A stretch of 64,000 bases of DNA from UBA3910 sp002391465 (GTDB taxonomy: Bacteria; Bacillota; Limnochordia; Darwinibacteriales; Darwinibacteriaceae), in contig JASGVS010000043.1 of assembly GCA_030054835.1 (NCBI GenBank), positions 147,829-211,828 on the forward strand, given 5' to 3'. Positions 51,613-60,014 of this stretch are shown here, piece by piece (positions within the stretch are counted from its first letter, which is position 1; every line of letters begins with the position of its first letter). A program made the position numbers and the translations under genes. Under the pieces are notes generated by a model that saw only the letters and a program-made list of their open reading frames with translations, was not told the origin of the DNA and ran no database searches.

Positions 51613-51797
51613 CTCTTCCCCTATCCTCTGTTACAATCATAACATTTTACCAGAAGGTTCCACAATGGGTACCCCGTTCGTATTGTTGCAGAACTATCAC
51701 ACAACACTGGGCTTGCAGCTCTACAAAATGAAATCCCCATCTATGTAGACGGGGACCAGAAACCTCACTTCCTGATAACCACGGGTAAGGATAGGGC

Positions 51798-52241
51798 CTA
51801 GTTTTCCTTCTCTTCCGATCCTATCCTTTGGCTAAAGCGCTCCAGGTGGTCATAATCTGTGTGCATGATCCGTTTAACCAGCTCTTGGCTCTTTGGATCT
51901 AGTTCGTCCAATCGGTCTTTGTAAGCATGGACACCTTTGCGTTCTCCCTCATAGATCTGCTCTAACAGGTGGGAAGGCCCCATTAACGCATTCACTTTGG
52001 CTGACATATCGACCATCAGCCCCGCCAGGTCCGCACTGTCCAAAGGCGTCCCCCCTAGCTCACGAATGCGTTCGGCCAACAGCCGAGCATGTTCCTCATG
52101 GTCCTTGGCGAACTCATCCAGCATGGCCATCACCTGTTCATCACCTTGCATATCATCCGTTTCTCGGTAGATGTTCATGGCCATCAGTTCGCCTTTTAAC
52201 AGCTCGTTGAGGGTATCAATGGCTTGTTGGTTATCCTGCAC
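51798..52241 (-). CDS. Ferritin-like (DUF2383/bacterioferritin-like) four-helix protein
   Basis: This is a 147-residue all-helical protein. The helices carry ferritin-type ligands: LLKGELMAMNIYRE (helix 1), EFAKDHEEHARLLAERIRELGG (helix 2), EQIYEGERKGVHAYKDRLDELD (helix 3) and IMHTDYDHLERFSQRIG (helix 4). The ExxH pattern in helices 2 and 4 and the glutamates in 1 and 3 suit a di-iron site. It could store or sense metal or act in oxygen defence. I use GTG 52241, behind GAGGAG; an in-frame start five codons earlier overlaps the box. Confidence 0.8.
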   Translation of the reverse strand: MQDNQQAIDTLNELLKGELMAMNIYRETDDMQGDEQVMAMLDEFAKDHEEHARLLAERIRELGGTPLDSADLAGLMVDMSAKVNALMGPSHLLEQIYEGERKGVHAYKDRLDELDPKSQELVKRIMHTDYDHLERFSQRIGSEEKEN

Positions 52242-52316
52242 TAACAATCTCCTCACTTATTTTCTTGTTAGTGTCTCTCCAAAAGGATGTTAAATTCCCC
52301 ACGGCAAGAAAGTCTG

Positions 52317-53078
52317 TTAGTCGAGTACTACCGCCAACTTTTCATTTGGACATTCTCCAGCTCGGGCGGTGATTATGACTGAAAGAAAATCTTTGATCAT
52401 CCCCTGCGAAACAGCCATTTCCTTAAGGTACGATTCAGCTAAGGCCTGTCTAAACTCAAAAATATCTGCCCGATTGGACATCTCTTCGGGCATGGGCGTG
52501 TACTGAACGAGGAACACTGTCCTGGCCACATCATATAGGAGAGGTCCCTTGCACACATTCATGAAATCTATCACTGTAAGCTGCCCTTCTGAGATAAAAA
52601 TGTTGCCTGGGTGAAAATCTCCGTGGCAGAGTGTGCTGCCATCACTGAGTTCGGACAGTAAATTCAAGGCCTCCACTTGCTGCGCCGAATCAGCCCGAGT
52701 ACCCTTGAGGATGTTATCCCGTAAAAAATCTTTGTAACTGGTTACATCCCTCACTTCACTCGCCAAAATCGCCCTATGTAACTCCGCCATGTACGCTGCA
52801 CACTGCTGCACTTCGCCCGTCCGCAGCACCCAGTCCAGCAGGGATTCACCTCGAACCCGATCATAAACAATCCCCAGCTGGCCCTGGCATTCAACCATTT
52901 CATAGGCCTTCGGCGTAGGGAAACGCAAATCTGCGATTGCTGTAGCATTAGCGAATTCCTTTTCCACAGCTGTCTTAGGATACCCCAGATGGAAAAGTTT
53001 TAAGACCTTGTCGTCAGTTAGACTATAAACGACTGCCGTTCTGCCTACTCCAATTATTTCACTCTGCATTTTTGCCAT
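52317..53078 (-). CDS. Aminoglycoside phosphotransferase family protein
   Basis: This 253-residue protein has the APH/choline kinase fold. The nucleotide lobe reads GVGRTAVVYSLTDDKVLKLF. The catalytic loop is TLCHGDFHPGNIFI near 150, and the metal-binding LTVIDFMNVCKGPLLYDVAR shows Asp in the DFxN form. Sequence features are general for the family and do not establish an antibiotic as substrate. It follows a methyltransferase gene by three bases, so the two are one transcript. Confidence 0.85.
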   Translation of the reverse strand: MAKMQSEIIGVGRTAVVYSLTDDKVLKLFHLGYPKTAVEKEFANATAIADLRFPTPKAYEMVECQGQLGIVYDRVRGESLLDWVLRTGEVQQCAAYMAELHRAILASEVRDVTSYKDFLRDNILKGTRADSAQQVEALNLLSELSDGSTLCHGDFHPGNIFISEGQLTVIDFMNVCKGPLLYDVARTVFLVQYTPMPEEMSNRADIFEFRQALAESYLKEMAVSQGMIKDFLSVIITARAGECPNEKLAVVLD

Positions 53079-53081
53079 CTC

Positions 53082-53708
53082 CTAGCCCAACTTCTCCCCT
53101 ATGACCAGTACACCTGAACAATAAGACTTCGTTATGAATTCAACCTGCAGATGAGGGAATGCTGCAGCTATTTCATCAGCAACCAAATAGTCCTCTTCAT
53201 CATCCCACAAATCTTCGTGCCTTCTTCTGGCATCTGCCAGCTTCGCTCGGGTTTGGAAAGCCACATCGCCGAAAACAACGGCACCACCGGGATTGAGATG
53301 CTGCATCAGCTGGGAAATGAACGCCTTCTTCTCGTCTGCAGTCAGATGATGGATGGCGTAAGTGCTGATGATCCAGTCAAACGAGGACCGCACCTCAGGC
53401 GGAAGTCCTTTGCTAAAATCCCACTGAATGAGATGGGCCTGTGGCATCTTCTCCCTGGCAATTTCCAACATCCGGACAGAAAAATCAATGCCGGTTACAT
53501 TGTACCCGTCCTCATACAGCCGACGGGTCAAATCACCTGTACCAAAGCCAATGTCCAGTACCGAGCCTACCTTCTGCCTGACGATGTTATACACAGTGTT
53601 AAGTACATCTTTGTAGGCAGCGAAAGGATATTCATCGCTCTCCTCACTCAACTGCACATCCTCATCGTATCGGTCAGCCCACAAATCGAAGCCTTTCTGG
53701 TCCAGCAT
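53082..53708 (-). CDS. Class I SAM-dependent methyltransferase (YrrT-like)
   Basis: This 208-residue methyltransferase starts with FDLWADRYDEDVQLSEESDEYPFAAYKDVL and has the SAM motif I VLDIGFGTGDLTRRL. Later come GIDFSVRMLEIAREKMP, then IISTYAIHHLTADEK and NPGGAVVFGDVAF. It is close to the YrrT type of Bacillus, whose substrate is uncertain. ATG 53708 has GAGGAG seven bases upstream; a longer frame to 53879 overlaps the next methyltransferase and is not coding. Followed directly by the APH-like gene. Confidence 0.88.
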   Translation of the reverse strand: MLDQKGFDLWADRYDEDVQLSEESDEYPFAAYKDVLNTVYNIVRQKVGSVLDIGFGTGDLTRRLYEDGYNVTGIDFSVRMLEIAREKMPQAHLIQWDFSKGLPPEVRSSFDWIISTYAIHHLTADEKKAFISQLMQHLNPGGAVVFGDVAFQTRAKLADARRRHEDLWDDEEDYLVADEIAAAFPHLQVEFITKSYCSGVLVIGEKLG

Positions 53709-53758
53709 GCTGTCACTCCTCGACACAATTCCCATCGAAGTCGAAAAAAGCCAAGTTC

Positions 53759-54334
53759 TCAACCCTTGTTTTTGTTCCCATAGCGCAGCGAGCGTTTCTC
53801 CGCACGTAGGACAAAATACCCATCTATGTCTTTTACCTGAACGCCACCGAAGATAGAGATGAGTTTGTTTTGATACCATTTCCTCCGCTTGACGACCAAG
53901 AACATCTCGCCGCCTAGAACGAGCCGGTTAAACCCTTTCTCCACAAAATGCTTGGGCACAGAGAAATCGGTATGATAGGGCGGATTGGATAGGATTTTGG
54001 TAAACTCGCTTTCTTCCAATTCACTAAAGCCGTTACTCTGGACCACGAGAACCTCTGGTACACCATTTAAAGCGGCGTTTTCCCTCGCTAGGCGGACGGC
54101 GAGGGGATCCCTGTCCAGCATGACCACTTGTTCGGATCCAATGAGCTTAGCAGCTAAGATGCCAACCACTCCATAGCCGCAGCCTAAATCTAAAACCCTG
54201 TCCCCGGGAGAAAAAACCACCTGGGACAGCATGGCCAGTGTTCCCTTGTCTATCCCACTGGGCGAGAAGACACCGTCCTCTGTCTTGAATCGAAGTTCAA
54301 CACCTTTAATAACCGTATCGAAAGAATAAACCAT
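53759..54334 (-). CDS. RsmC/YbxB-type class I methyltransferase
   Basis: This 191-residue protein has SAM motif I VLDLGCGYGVVGILAA near 55, LDRDPLAVRLARENAALNG, and the base-methylation motif ILSNPPYHTDF. The NPPY box and the GVFSPSGIDKGT lead are found in RsmC-type rRNA or small-substrate methyltransferases. In this setting a ribosomal RNA target that lowers drug binding is conceivable but unproven. Confidence 0.88.
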   Translation of the reverse strand: MVYSFDTVIKGVELRFKTEDGVFSPSGIDKGTLAMLSQVVFSPGDRVLDLGCGYGVVGILAAKLIGSEQVVMLDRDPLAVRLARENAALNGVPEVLVVQSNGFSELEESEFTKILSNPPYHTDFSVPKHFVEKGFNRLVLGGEMFLVVKRRKWYQNKLISIFGGVQVKDIDGYFVLRAEKRSLRYGNKNKG

Positions 54335-54437
54335 TCCCCGTCTCCCACTTTGATGACGTGTCCCCCAGAAGGACTCTAAGTGCGCACCCGATTGTCTTCT
54401 GCGATCCGCTGCTACCTTAGACTGTCCCCGTAGCTAG

Positions 54438-54974
54438 TCAGTCAATCTCCAACCCCAAATTGAGAACATCGTAGAACTTGCCGTTAATGCAAATTTCCCG
54501 TGTGATTCTACCCTGGTAAACAAAGCCAAACTTTTCATACAAGCGAATGGCCGCAGTATGGCCCGCACGAACTCTCAGGTTTATCTTGCGGATGATGCCC
54601 GTATCCCTCGCCCACTGCAGTAGATATGCAATGAGCTCTGTAGCAATACCCTTGCGCCAATGCTCCTGTAATACCGAGACACCAAATTCCCCCGTATGCC
54701 TCGTACGGGGCCTAGTTCCGCCGGCAAAATTTAGGAGGCCGACGACTGAATTTTCGAGAAGCGCACAGATCATAAGCTGGTTATCTGCCTTGGAGACTGC
54801 TTCAATGAACCGGGTTTCCTGCTCCAAAGTCACGCCAAACTCACTCCGGCCGAAAGTCAGATGATCTGTTTCACCGCTTACCTGCTCAACATATGCAATA
54901 ATCTGGGCTGCATCAGCTGGCCTGGCTCTCCTTATAATCAATTCTTCACCGGTCAGTAATTCCACTCTTTTCAT
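54438..54974 (-). CDS. GNAT acetyltransferase, RimI/SpeG-like
   Basis: This 178-residue GNAT begins LLTGEELIIRRARPADAAQIIAYV and has motif A GVSVLQEHWRKGIATELIAYLL. The end (KINLRVRAGHTAAIRLYEKFGFVYQGRITREI) fits RimI- or SpeG-type enzymes that modify protein N-termini or small amines. The substrate is unknown. GACGGGA precedes the ATG. No overlap with neighbours. Confidence 0.88.
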   Translation of the reverse strand: MKRVELLTGEELIIRRARPADAAQIIAYVEQVSGETDHLTFGRSEFGVTLEQETRFIEAVSKADNQLMICALLENSVVGLLNFAGGTRPRTRHTGEFGVSVLQEHWRKGIATELIAYLLQWARDTGIIRKINLRVRAGHTAAIRLYEKFGFVYQGRITREICINGKFYDVLNLGLEID

Positions 54975-55006
54975 TCCCGTCTACCCCCCCATCTGGCTGT
55001 GTACAG

Positions 55007-55207
55007 TTAGGCGTTTCTCCGTTCGTCTCGGATAAAGCGGAGCACATAAAACAGCATAACCGCTGCAATTGGCTTGTAGATGCCCATTAAAATCCACAGC
55101 CCCGGCGCCGGAAATCTGAGGTTTTTGGCATTTGAGTACAAGTAGATCGTAATGACAATACGTAGGATAACTGAAGCGATCATGGTAAGAGTGCCAAACA
55201 CTGCCAT
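55007..55207 (-). CDS. Small two-helix membrane protein
   Basis: This 66-residue protein starts at ATG 55207 behind AAAGGAGAGGG. Two hydrophobic segments are visible: GTLTMIASVILRIVITIYLYS and LWILMGIYKPIAAVMLFYVLRF, with a Lys/Arg-rich turn and a charged end (DERRNA). It matches no family I can name. It lies between a phosphotransferase-like gene and a GNAT. Confidence 0.62.
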   Translation of the reverse strand: MAVFGTLTMIASVILRIVITIYLYSNAKNLRFPAPGLWILMGIYKPIAAVMLFYVLRFIRDERRNA

Positions 55208-55262
55208 GCTTCCCTCTCCTTTCGTTACGACGCAAAAACCACGGTGTAAGTGACATTACCTG

Positions 55263-56168
55263 TCAACTGGCAAGTATTTTTCGTACCCACTCAATTTGTT
55301 CAGCAAGCTTGTTTGTCCTAATCTCTTCGACCACAGCCCAACCCCATTCCGGTGTCCGCTCACGCTGAGCGGCAACCACTACCGCCTGCAGACTGGAAAG
55401 CAGCCTGTTCATGACCAACAGTTCTTTGTCAACGGGCATAGACGCTCGAAAGGCCTCAAGGGCCGGTCCCTGTAGACTAGATGTGACATTCGCGTAGTCA
55501 CTCTCAGCAAGACCTCTGCCGGAGTGATCAAAGTCAAACATTGTGATTCGAGAGCTGTCAGGTATGGAGATGGCTAAGTTGACATAGTAAAAATCGTTGT
55601 AAGTGAACGTGTCGATTTCTTGCCGCAGCAAATCAAGGAGCTGAGGCGCCAGGGCACAGACCTCCTGCCAGCCCCTTAGGGTGCTTAAGTCATACTTGTT
55701 CCCCGCCATATGGAGCGCTTCTTCACTTACCACATCATATTCCCAGGTAAGAATTTCATTTAGTTGAGGCTTCTCCTTAAGCTCCCTTCTGCCCGCCTGG
55801 TGAAAAGCCTGGAACCACTGGGCACAGGCAAGGCCTACAGATTCAGCCTTGAGATCTTCAACCGTCGCTAAACGCCAAGTTCCCGACACAGTCAAATCCT
55901 CAAGCAGCAGGGCATAACGACCTAACCTCTCCCAGCCGATTACGGGGACATTTTGCCTGCTCAAGGCCTGGTAGAAAATTTCCTCCCGGTCAATCCGGTG
56001 CTCCGAAGCAATCTTGAGGATTTTCCCCTCTCCCACTACGCGGAAAAGACTGGTATAGTTACCAGCGTAAATCAACTGGGGCTCGCGGTTCTTCGGCATC
56101 AGACCCCTAAATTCTCTTCGCGCTATCTTATCTCTCTCTTCCCGTAGGAGCTCTTTGATGATGACCAC
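55263..56168 (-). CDS. Phosphotransferase-fold (APH/CHK-like) protein
   Basis: This 301-residue protein appears to be a distant APH family member. The N-terminal lobe has YAGNYTSLFRVVGEGKILKI. The supposed catalytic loop is FTYNDFYYVNLAISI, where the usual HGD reads YND, and the metal motif is TMFDFDHSGRGLAESDYANV. The altered loop (tyrosine in place of histidine, but the Asp and Asn kept) may mean a changed or lost activity. It starts at GTG 56168 after AAGGA. Confidence 0.68.
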   Translation of the reverse strand: MVIIKELLREERDKIARREFRGLMPKNREPQLIYAGNYTSLFRVVGEGKILKIASEHRIDREEIFYQALSRQNVPVIGWERLGRYALLLEDLTVSGTWRLATVEDLKAESVGLACAQWFQAFHQAGRRELKEKPQLNEILTWEYDVVSEEALHMAGNKYDLSTLRGWQEVCALAPQLLDLLRQEIDTFTYNDFYYVNLAISIPDSSRITMFDFDHSGRGLAESDYANVTSSLQGPALEAFRASMPVDKELLVMNRLLSSLQAVVVAAQRERTPEWGWAVVEEIRTNKLAEQIEWVRKILAS

Positions 56169-56208
56169 CTACATTTCCTTTCCAACCCTTGCCGGAATCT
56201 ACCGCCAC

Positions 56209-56613
56209 TCAGTCTTCTATCGCCTCAATTCCTAAACGTTTCAGCTCCTCCAGGCGCATTTTCATCGCTTCCAGCTGTTCAGGCGGATGCCCATCCCATT
56301 CCTCCACCTCACCCACGATTTTGAGGGGATCTTTGGAGCGGTATGATTTCGTGGGATTCCCAGGATACTTCTTATCCGTCAGATTGGGGTCGTCTTCATA
56401 TGGTCCACACGGTTCTATAATATAAACCCTTCCGGGCCCTTCTACCACTGCCAGTTCAGCTCCCCAGATGGCAGCATCTAACGTGGCCGAGAAGTACACG
56501 TATTTCGCTTTTTTCCGTTTTCCGTAATTCGACTGGAAACCAGGTACAATTAAATCGCCGGGCTGCAGATCAGCCTTGGTACCATGGTAAAACTCGTTTT
56601 TCTGGGTATCCAC
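56209..56613 (-). CDS. arr: Rifampin ADP-ribosyltransferase (Arr)
   Basis: This 134-residue enzyme inactivates rifamycins by transferring ADP-ribose from NAD to the ansa hydroxyl. It has the entire Arr signature: EFYHGTKADLQPGDLI, SNYGKRKKAKYVYFSATLDA, AAIWGAELAVVEGPGRVYII, EDDPNLTDKKYPGNPTKSYR. The catalytic His and Asp of this family fall in these segments. It begins at GTG 56613 directly after the ITPase stop, with AGGAGGACG overlapping that gene, so it is coupled to the ITPase/UDG pair. Confidence 0.93.
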   Translation of the reverse strand: MDTQKNEFYHGTKADLQPGDLIVPGFQSNYGKRKKAKYVYFSATLDAAIWGAELAVVEGPGRVYIIEPCGPYEDDPNLTDKKYPGNPTKSYRSKDPLKIVGEVEEWDGHPPEQLEAMKMRLEELKRLGIEAIED

Positions 56614-57237
56614 TCATCGTCCTCCTAGCAAAACTCGCTCAAAAAAATTTCGAAACCCTGCGGCCTGCGCCGATTTAGCAGCGGTTGAGCCCTTTTTCTG
56701 CTCCAAATCGAGATAATAACGGCCGCTGCTTAGCTGTACCGAAAGGGAATCTAAAGGAAATCCCGGAATCAACCGGGGATGGGGTTCAGATACAATCAGA
56801 AACTCTTCTGAGGCTATATCCTCCCCGTCATATTGGTAAATGTTCTTTTCATTGATTATCAGACAGATGGCATTACGGTATTTCGCTCTTACACTGCCGC
56901 CAAAGTGCTTGGCAAGCTGGCTGAAGTGCGCCAACAGTTCCTCATCTGTTAACTCCCTTCCGTTCACCCGTCGGATGTACACGCCGGGCTGCTCAGGGGG
57001 GGTTAAGCCTTCAATATAGAGCCCGGTATCACAAGAGAAAACGGGAGCTTTCAAGGCGGCGAAATATGCTCTAGCCTTGATAGCAGCGTTTTCCAGTGGG
57101 CTGCTGCCGCTCTCATCAATTTTCGCATTTACGCGGCCAATACTGCTTAGACCAACAATTTCAATGTCCAATCCTCCCAGCATATCCTGCATATGCTGCA
57201 CTTTGCTCTCGTTTGTAGTACCATAAATGATCTTCAT
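56614..57237 (-). CDS. Non-canonical purine NTP pyrophosphatase (HAM1-like)
   Basis: This 207-residue protein has the HAM1/ITPase fold and would clear ITP, dITP and XTP from the nucleotide pool. Motifs are IIYGTTNESKVQHMQDML, the LENAAIKARAYFAAL segment, VFSCDTGLYIEGLTPPEQPG and the C-terminal LDSLSVQLSSGRYYLD. It is less canonical than the housekeeping RdgB (shorter substrate motifs), so it may be a second, specialised copy. It starts two bases after the uracil-DNA glycosylase gene and abuts arr. Confidence 0.83.
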   Translation of the reverse strand: MKIIYGTTNESKVQHMQDMLGGLDIEIVGLSSIGRVNAKIDESGSSPLENAAIKARAYFAALKAPVFSCDTGLYIEGLTPPEQPGVYIRRVNGRELTDEELLAHFSQLAKHFGGSVRAKYRNAICLIINEKNIYQYDGEDIASEEFLIVSEPHPRLIPGFPLDSLSVQLSSGRYYLDLEQKKGSTAAKSAQAAGFRNFFERVLLGGR

Positions 57238-57239
57238 GC

Positions 57240-57830
57240 CTATCCTTCCTGGCCCAGCAAGCTTGCAGTTAAACTGCGTAGGACCGGAATCACCTCTTGC
57301 TCAAACCACGGGTTGCGTTTCAACCAGCCGTGGTTTAAGGGTGAGGGATGAACCAAAGGAAGATGTGTAGGTAAGTACTCCCGGAAGCCCATGACGGTCT
57401 CGGTCAGGGTCGTTTTCTTTCTGCTGCCTAGGTAATACTTCTGGGCATAACTTCCCACCAATAGGATGGTCTCCACGTCTGGCATTGCCGCCAAGAGACG
57501 GGGATGCCATTTCTCCGCAAAGCCCCTCCTCGGGGGTTTATCTCCCGATTTTCCTTTACCGGGGTAGTAAAAGTCCATCGGTAAATGGGCAAGAAACGGC
57601 GAGTGATAAAACACTTCCCGGCTGATGCCCAGCCACTCCCTCAACCGGTCGCCGCTGGCATCATTCCAAAACATCCTGGTTTCCTCAGCCTTACGCCCCG
57701 GCGCCTGTCCCACAATAATCAACCGGGCCTCTTGTGTTGCCTTAAAGAGGGGTGGAATCTCCCGTTCCGTATAGGCAAGGTTCCTCGGATCTGCCATAAT
57801 TTCCTGCTTTATCTGCTCGAACACAGTCAT
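57240..57830 (-). CDS. Uracil-DNA glycosylase family protein
   Basis: This 196-residue protein belongs to the uracil-DNA glycosylase superfamily. The first motif is LIIVGQAPGRKAEETRMFWND, and the second HPSPLNHGWLKRNPWFEQEVIP. GDRLREWLGISREVFYHSPFLAH lies between. It has no cysteine cluster, so it is not the Fe-S type of families 4 and 5. ATG 57830 follows GAGGTGG. With ITPase and Arr it forms a compact three-gene unit. Confidence 0.88.
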   Translation of the reverse strand: MTVFEQIKQEIMADPRNLAYTEREIPPLFKATQEARLIIVGQAPGRKAEETRMFWNDASGDRLREWLGISREVFYHSPFLAHLPMDFYYPGKGKSGDKPPRRGFAEKWHPRLLAAMPDVETILLVGSYAQKYYLGSRKKTTLTETVMGFREYLPTHLPLVHPSPLNHGWLKRNPWFEQEVIPVLRSLTASLLGQEG

Positions 57831-57844
57831 CACTACCACCTCGC

Positions 57845-58242
57845 CTATGCTTTGTCCGATATGTGTTTCTGGGATGCGAACTGCCACCTCATCAAGGCCG
57901 CGAATTTCGGTTCAATCTCAGTCACCACTTGTCCGTCAAGGCCAGTGTAGCGTTCAAAGGAACCTGGATGACATTGCCCATACAGACGTACGAAGTCCTT
58001 GTTTTCCGGTAGGAAAGGATGCCTCACCTTCCGCCTGCACATTACTCCAACATAAGGCGACCTTGTTATTCCTTTTTATCTGCTCAACCTTTACGTAATC
58101 CTTATGCGTCTGGAATAAGACTTACGATACTAAGCGATCTGCCCGTAACCCTATCCTCCGCCGCCTCAGCCAGAACCCAGGTACGGCTGCTAGCAAGGGC
58201 TTGAACTAGCTCATATTTTAGACTCTCCAAGCTCACATCCAT
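57845..58242 (-). pseudogene. Pyridoxamine 5'-phosphate oxidase-like pseudogene
   Basis: Fragments in three frames read as one PPOX-fold protein of about 130 residues. It starts at ATG 58242 behind GGGAGGG with SLESLKYELVQALASSRTWVL. A second frame gives KDYVKVEQIKRNNKVALCW and SNVQAEGEASF. The last gives ENKDFVRLYGQCHPGSFERY and later TEIEPKFAALMRW, ending at 57845. Two or more frameshifts separate them. The PPOX family binds flavin or F420 and reduces diverse substrates. Its product is no longer made whole. Confidence 0.75.
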
Positions 58243-58269
58243 GCCGATCCCTCCCGAACCGTGCCCATC

Positions 58270-58860
58270 TCAATCTCGTTCGGATTTTCTTTCCCCTTGC
58301 TTTGCTGCGTAATACTCACTAGCCAGAAGACCGTAGATCGATACGTCAACGATACCCTGGTTATTGTAATCCGCCTGTCTTAGCGTGCCTTCATATCTCA
58401 AGCCACATTTCTCCATAACCCTACCTGAGCCAAGGTTATTAGGATCAAACCTTGCTTCAATCCGGTTGGCTTTTACTTCTTCAAACAGGAAAGTAATAAC
58501 AGCCGAAAAAGCCTCGGTCATTATACCCTGGTTCCACCATTTACGCCCAAGGCAGTAACCTACATGCATGAGTTTTACCCGGTCGTCTTTATCAACTACA
58601 CTAATTCCGCCGATGGGCTCATCATTTTGCCCCTTAAGGACGATGGCCCACTGGTAAAAGTCCATGTTTTGGTATTGGCCAATCCAGTGTCGCAAAACGC
58701 GCCTAGATGTATCGACAGATTGGTGCGTAGGCCACGTTAAGTACTTGGTGACTTGCTCATCGCTGGCCCAATTCCTAAACATGGCTTCGGCGTCTTCTTC
58801 AGTAAATCGCCTGAGCACCAGTCTATCGGTATCAAGAGTTACTGTGCCTTTATGCTCCAC
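58270..58860 (-). CDS. GNAT acetyltransferase, RimJ/RimL type
   Basis: This 196-residue protein has the RimJ/RimL pattern: DTDRLVLRRFTEEDAEAMF, GGISVVDKDDRVKLMHVGYCL, then the motif A region GRKWWNQGIMTEAFSAVITFLF. The end is FDPNNLGSGRVMEKCGLRYEG. Targets of the group include protein N-termini and small molecules. GTG 58860 overlaps the stop of the gene before it. AAGGAG lies eight bases upstream. Confidence 0.9.
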   Translation of the reverse strand: MEHKGTVTLDTDRLVLRRFTEEDAEAMFRNWASDEQVTKYLTWPTHQSVDTSRRVLRHWIGQYQNMDFYQWAIVLKGQNDEPIGGISVVDKDDRVKLMHVGYCLGRKWWNQGIMTEAFSAVITFLFEEVKANRIEARFDPNNLGSGRVMEKCGLRYEGTLRQADYNNQGIVDVSIYGLLASEYYAAKQGERKSERD

Positions 58861-59434
58861 CTACTACACTCCTTTGGTACTCGCTTAGATACATATCTAT
58901 CGTCTCATTACTCCAGACCTGGGCTTCGATATACCGCTCAGGACCGTACTTACCATCATCATTCCAATCTTGCGGCAGGCCGTACCTATCGATAATTTCT
59001 AAAATCTCATCGTAGGTATAAACCTGCTTACGGTACTCCTTGTCGTCATCTACCGTGGGGCTAAAGGTGGGCATAGAATCACCATAGGTAAAGGAAACGG
59101 TCCTCAGGTCAAACTCCCACACCGGGATTTTTATAGAAACACAGTTCTCGTACCAGGTGCTGAGCCATGGACTGTGTTCAACAACCAAATAATGGGGCGA
59201 GAGTCTTTTTATCAAACCGCCTTTTTTGGCAAACTCAGTCCGAACCATTCTTTCGCAATTGCGCCTGTACTCAACACACTTATCATGTCTCTTGGCCGGC
59301 TGGGAGTTCGGCCTCTTCACTCGGATGTCAGTCAACACCGATTTCGCCTCCTCTGGGGGCAAATCGGACAGATTGCGAAACGGTCCAGTTGTGGCATCGA
59401 AGTAATGATACAGATACATCCACTCACCATCCAT
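58850..59434 (-). CDS. Conserved protein of unknown function
   Basis: This 194-residue soluble protein is not one I can name. The start MYLYHYFDATTGPFRNLSDL, the middle HYLVVEHSPWLSTWYENCVSIKIPV and FTYGDSMPTFSPTVDDDKEY, and the end resemble uncharacterised proteins of Bacillota. The conserved DSMPTFSP and W..WY motifs suggest a ligand site. It overlaps the GNAT genes on both sides by about 11 bases, so it may act with one of them. Confidence 0.7.
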   Translation of the reverse strand: MDGEWMYLYHYFDATTGPFRNLSDLPPEEAKSVLTDIRVKRPNSQPAKRHDKCVEYRRNCERMVRTEFAKKGGLIKRLSPHYLVVEHSPWLSTWYENCVSIKIPVWEFDLRTVSFTYGDSMPTFSPTVDDDKEYRKQVYTYDEILEIIDRYGLPQDWNDDGKYGPERYIEAQVWSNETIDMYLSEYQRSVVGGA

Positions 59435-59996
59435 GCTCGTTCGGCCGCTTCAGATCTTCGTATTCGCTTTTCAAAATACCGTAGTAAACAAGATCGTAAT
59501 ACTTGCCCCACTTCTTCACATGCTTCCTTAACACACCCTCCCGCTTCATGCCCAACTTCTCCATTACCCTGCCGGAAGCGGGATTGTGCTCCAGATGGGT
59601 GGCAAAAATCCTGCTTAAACCAAGGTTTTCAAAGCCAAATTTAACCATCATCCGTGCCGCTTCTGTACAGTAACCCCGACCCCAATAATCCCTGCCGACC
59701 CAATATCCGAGGGACGCCTTTTCATGGGAGCGGAAAATGGTGAGGGCTATGGCGCCAACCAGTAAATCCCCATCGTTCAGACAGATGGCTAGAGTGCACT
59801 TCTTATCTTCGTTAAAGCTTTTCTGCAACCCGCTGATCCACTCTTCCGCCAGGCCATCTTCATAAGGGTGGGCAATGTTCAGGGTCGTTGCCGCTATTTC
59901 CTTAGCACCCGCCAATTTCTGGACTCGCCGGGCATCGCTCAAACGAAACGGTCGCAGAACCAGTCTTTCACTTCTTAATGTGGGCAGTTCACTCAT
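59424..59996 (-). CDS. GNAT acetyltransferase, RimJ/RimL type
   Basis: This 190-residue GNAT starts with LPTLRSERLVLRPFRLSDARRV. Motif A is GYWVGRDYWGRGYCTEAARMMVKFGF, and the end has THLEHNPASGRVMEKLGMKREGVLR. It is a typical RimJ/RimL-like enzyme. It heads the three-gene overlap with the unknown protein and another GNAT. GGGGGAG precedes the ATG. Confidence 0.9.
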   Translation of the reverse strand: MSELPTLRSERLVLRPFRLSDARRVQKLAGAKEIAATTLNIAHPYEDGLAEEWISGLQKSFNEDKKCTLAICLNDGDLLVGAIALTIFRSHEKASLGYWVGRDYWGRGYCTEAARMMVKFGFENLGLSRIFATHLEHNPASGRVMEKLGMKREGVLRKHVKKWGKYYDLVYYGILKSEYEDLKRPNEHGW

Positions 59997-60014
59997 AGAA
60001 CTCCCCCCGAGAGT

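Noticed and set aside
53151..53783. Plus-strand frame of 210 codons
   Set aside because: Antisense to a methyltransferase with clear SAM motifs.
57845..58042. Minus-strand 65-codon frame as a stand-alone gene
   Set aside because: It is the C-terminal fragment of a frameshifted PPOX-like pseudogene that begins at 58242.
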